From: Algoriphagus litoralis
GTDB taxonomy: Bacteria > Bacteroidota > Bacteroidia > Cytophagales > Cyclobacteriaceae
Assembly: GCF_003259255.1 (NCBI RefSeq)
Contig: NZ_QGOL01000012.1
Coordinates: forward strand, 62,001 to 126,000
DNA: 64,000 nt
Direction: 5' to 3'
The stretch's first letter is position 1. Every line of letters begins with the position of its first letter. Below, piece by piece: positions 61,953 to 64,000 of the stretch. Position numbers and translations under genes: made by a program. Under the pieces are notes generated by a model. The model made no database searches. It was not told the DNA's origin and saw only the letters and a list, made by a program, of their open reading frames with translations.

Positions 61953-64000
61953 TCAATCTGGCAAAGCAAAAGCAACATAGGCATCTCCACTTTTTGTGCC
62001 TTTGCCACCGCCGCATGCAATTACCAAGTATTGCTTTCCATTTTTCTCATAAACTGCAGGAGTACCATGACCAGCAGCTGGGAGTTTCGCTTCCCAGAGA
62101 ATTTTTCCCGTTTCCTGATCAAAAGCACGGATTTTTTCATCCTTCGTCGCAGCGATAAAGACCAATCCTCCGGCTGTAGCCACTGGTCCTCCGTAGTTTT
62201 CGGTCCCTGTTGGAGCAAAACCCTGCGCACTCAGGGAGTCGATTTCACCCAAAGTCACCTGCCACTTTTTCTTTCCGGTATTCATGTCAATGGCGGTGAG
62301 TAGGCCCCAAGGTGGATTGGAGCCATAGAGTCCTTCATTTGTGACCAGCCGTTTATACCCATTCATGTAGTATTGTGGGTTGAGTTTGGAGCTTTCTGAT
62401 TCCAATTCTTGTTTATCTCCTGCATCGGATTTACCCAAAAGAAAATCCAAAAGTATGAGCCGCTCCTCTCGGGAGATATGGGCAAAAGCAGGCATAGCTC
62501 CCCTTCCTTTTTGCAACAGCAAATCCAGAGAATCCGGTGTGTATTTTTCCTTCAAACCAACCAAGCTTGGAATAGCGGGAGCATTTCCTTTTCGCTCCAG
62601 GCCATGACAATTGCCGCAATAATTGGTATAAATCGATTGGCCTACATTTCCAAAACTTGCATTTGGAGTCATTTCAATCATCCAGGGGATCTGATTGGCA
62701 TTGATGTACATGGTTTGATTGGTGGGATCAAAAGCTGCTCCTCCCCATTCGCCACCCCCATCCATTCCCGGAAAAAGCACCACCGGATTTTCAGCACTAG
62801 GAGGAAGCCATGTGTCTCCCATTTTTGCATTTCCAAGTTGCTGACGAATGTCTGAATGCCACTCTGGTTTGAGGTTTAAAATGTCTTTTTCCTCAAATAC
62901 CAAATTCATAAAAGGCTCAGGTAAGGTTGGGATTGGCTGAGTTGGAGAAGTCTTTTCACCGCCCAAAGTCGATTGAGGGACTGGAGTCTCCACTATTGGC
63001 CAAATGGGTTCGCCTGTCTCCCGATCAAACACATAAGTCATGCCTTGCTTCGATATCTGTGCTACCGCATCAAACCATTTGCCGTCTTTTTGGATTCGTA
63101 TGAGATTGGGAGGTGCGGGGAAATCCCTGTCCCAAACATCGTGATGAACCGCCTGAAAATGCCAGATTCGTTCACCCGTCTTAGCATCCAGAGCCAAAAG
63201 AGAATTGGCGTACAGGTTATCTCCATGCCGATATCCCCCCCAGAAATCATAAGTCGCTGAGCCAGTCGGCACAAATACAATTCCCCGATCTTGGTCGACG
63301 ACCATTCCCGCCCAGTTATTCGCAGCTCCGATTTGCTTGATGTATTTTGGATCCCAGGTTTCATATCCGGGTTCTCCTTCATGCGGAATGGTATGAAAGA
63401 TCCATTCCCGCTTGCCGGTTTTGATATTGTATGCACGGACATGTCCCGGCGCCGCATCCAAACCTTCGGAAAGCCTCATTCCCATGATCAACAAGTCTTG
63501 ATAAACTACTCCGGGTGTATTGCTCACGATCAGAAAATCCTCTAGATCCGTGTCCAAGTCCTTTCGTAGATCTACTTTGCCCTGATCCCCAAAGTCCATA
63601 ACCGGTTCGCCAGTCATCGCATGCAATGCAAGCAGCCAATTACCCGCAGTGAACAGGATTCGCTGATCCTCTCCTGATTCCCAATACGTCACACCTCGAT
63701 TGGTGCCTGCCCAGGAATTTTCACCTCCCAAAACCTGAAATGGATCGAATCTCCACATTTCCTCTCCAGAAGCTGCATCCAGTGCGAAAACATGAAGCTT
63801 TGGTGTGGAGCCGTAGAGTATCCCATTGACTACAATCGGCTGGCATTGAATCTGACTACGCTCGGTGGCGTCGCCAGTGTGGTAAGTCCAAGCGACATCG
63901 AGTTGGGCGACGTTATCTTTAGTGATCTGTGCCAACGAAGAATAGCGTGCCCCGTCTTCTGATCCGCCGTAGTGTCCCCAGCCCGAATAGTCAATGGTAT
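61953..64000 (-). CDS. PQQ-dependent dehydrogenase with internal cytochrome c domain (partial)
   Basis: A gene cut at its 5' end by the window edge; about 680 codons are visible. The frame runs on upstream of residue Leu at 63935 (YSGWGHYGGSEDGARYSSLAQITK), which is the usual start of the PQQ beta-propeller. The propeller includes repeated W motifs (GEEMWRFDPFQ, LALDAKTGERIWHFQ, DMNTGKKKWQVTLG, TGKILWEAKLPAAGHGTPAVYE). A cytochrome c domain with heme site YCGNCHG is inserted near two thirds of the visible chain. The protein resembles quinoprotein glucose dehydrogenases. It should oxidise a sugar or alcohol in the periplasm and pass electrons through heme. Confidence 0.92.
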   Translation of the reverse strand, partial: TIDYSGWGHYGGSEDGARYSSLAQITKDNVAQLDVAWTYHTGDATERSQIQCQPIVVNGILYGSTPKLHVFALDAASGEEMWRFDPFQVLGGENSWAGTNRGVTYWESGEDQRILFTAGNWLLALHAMTGEPVMDFGDQGKVDLRKDLDTDLEDFLIVSNTPGVVYQDLLIMGMRLSEGLDAAPGHVRAYNIKTGKREWIFHTIPHEGEPGYETWDPKYIKQIGAANNWAGMVVDQDRGIVFVPTGSATYDFWGGYRHGDNLYANSLLALDAKTGERIWHFQAVHHDVWDRDFPAPPNLIRIQKDGKWFDAVAQISKQGMTYVFDRETGEPIWPIVETPVPQSTLGGEKTSPTQPIPTLPEPFMNLVFEEKDILNLKPEWHSDIRQQLGNAKMGDTWLPPSAENPVVLFPGMDGGGEWGGAAFDPTNQTMYINANQIPWMIEMTPNASFGNVGQSIYTNYCGNCHGLERKGNAPAIPSLVGLKEKYTPDSLDLLLQKGRGAMPAFAHISREERLILLDFLLGKSDAGDKQELESESSKLNPQYYMNGYKRLVTNEGLYGSNPPWGLLTAIDMNTGKKKWQVTLGEIDSLSAQGFAPTGTENYGGPVATAGGLVFIAATKDEKIRAFDQETGKILWEAKLPAAGHGTPAVYEKNGKQYLVIACGGGKGTKSGDAYVAFALPD

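Noticed and set aside
62409..62855. Plus-strand open frame of 148 codons opposite the PQQ dehydrogenase
   Set aside because: Complement of a clearly conserved cytochrome c/propeller region; not a gene.

Overview
The window comes from a Bacteroidota chromosome, most likely a Cytophagales of the Algoriphagus/Cyclobacteriaceae type. This is judged from gene content, not from a database search. Supporting signs are the TAnnTTTG -7 promoter element in front of many genes, DUF5606, a PorT-type protein next to ubiE, a TonB-dependent receptor paired with a DUF4249 lipoprotein, MurE with the DNPR (meso-DAP) motif, and weak Shine-Dalgarno use. Most of it is ordinary housekeeping sequence.

Layout. 1-3.6 kb: the end of scpB, a SprT-like protease, a small lipoprotein, the GTPases der and era, and an initiator tRNA whose promoter diverges from that of era. 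3.6-7.5 kb: a doubtful small gene, a perfect 44-bp palindrome, and a GlxA-type regulator divergent from SRPBCC and VOC proteins. 7.5-15.4 kb: prmC, an RsmB-like methyltransferase, guaB, a RES/Xre toxin-antitoxin pair, a YpdA-like reductase, an NRDE protein and an Old Yellow Enzyme. 15.5-19.3 kb: a BlaI/M56 signalling pair whose promoter carries three identical-type operators, then a porin. 19.5-35.1 kb: a complete dcw cluster, mraZ-rsmH-ftsL-ftsI-murE-mraY-murD-ftsW-murG-murC-ftsQ-ftsA-ftsZ, mostly with overlapping or nearly touching genes. MraZ boxes precede it, and murG has no ATG, GTG or TTG start.

35-43.7 kb: an FMN reductase, purine nucleoside phosphorylase, a TonB receptor/DUF4249 pair, an M20D amidohydrolase, an SDR and a TIM-barrel isomerase-like protein. 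43.9-44.9 kb: a GIY-YIG nuclease gene flanked by inverted and direct copies of a short repeat, the most mobile-looking piece of the window. 44.9-48 kb: a small hypothetical gene, DUF5606, engB, ubiE and porT. 48-53.3 kb: a tightly coupled five-gene catabolic operon (small membrane protein, Na+/solute symporter, GH88-like hydrolase, flavin oxidoreductase, SDR) behind a leader that can fold as a three-way junction. 53.3-55.7 kb: an orphan antitoxin with the stub of a PIN toxin, a purine permease, and an MTA/SAH nucleosidase that carries a signal peptide. 55.7-64 kb: an acyl-CoA dehydrogenase, an orphan TPR histidine kinase, a membrane coiled-coil protein, a DbpA-type helicase, a GH16-like protein and a PQQ-dependent dehydrogenase cut by the window end.

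The strongest leads are the GIY-YIG/repeat unit (43904-44877), the murG start, the 44-bp palindrome, the BlaI triple operator with the repeat-bearing M56 protein, the exported nucleosidase coupled to a purine permease, and the GH88/symporter operon. No CRISPR array, prophage, classical IS or replication origin was seen.
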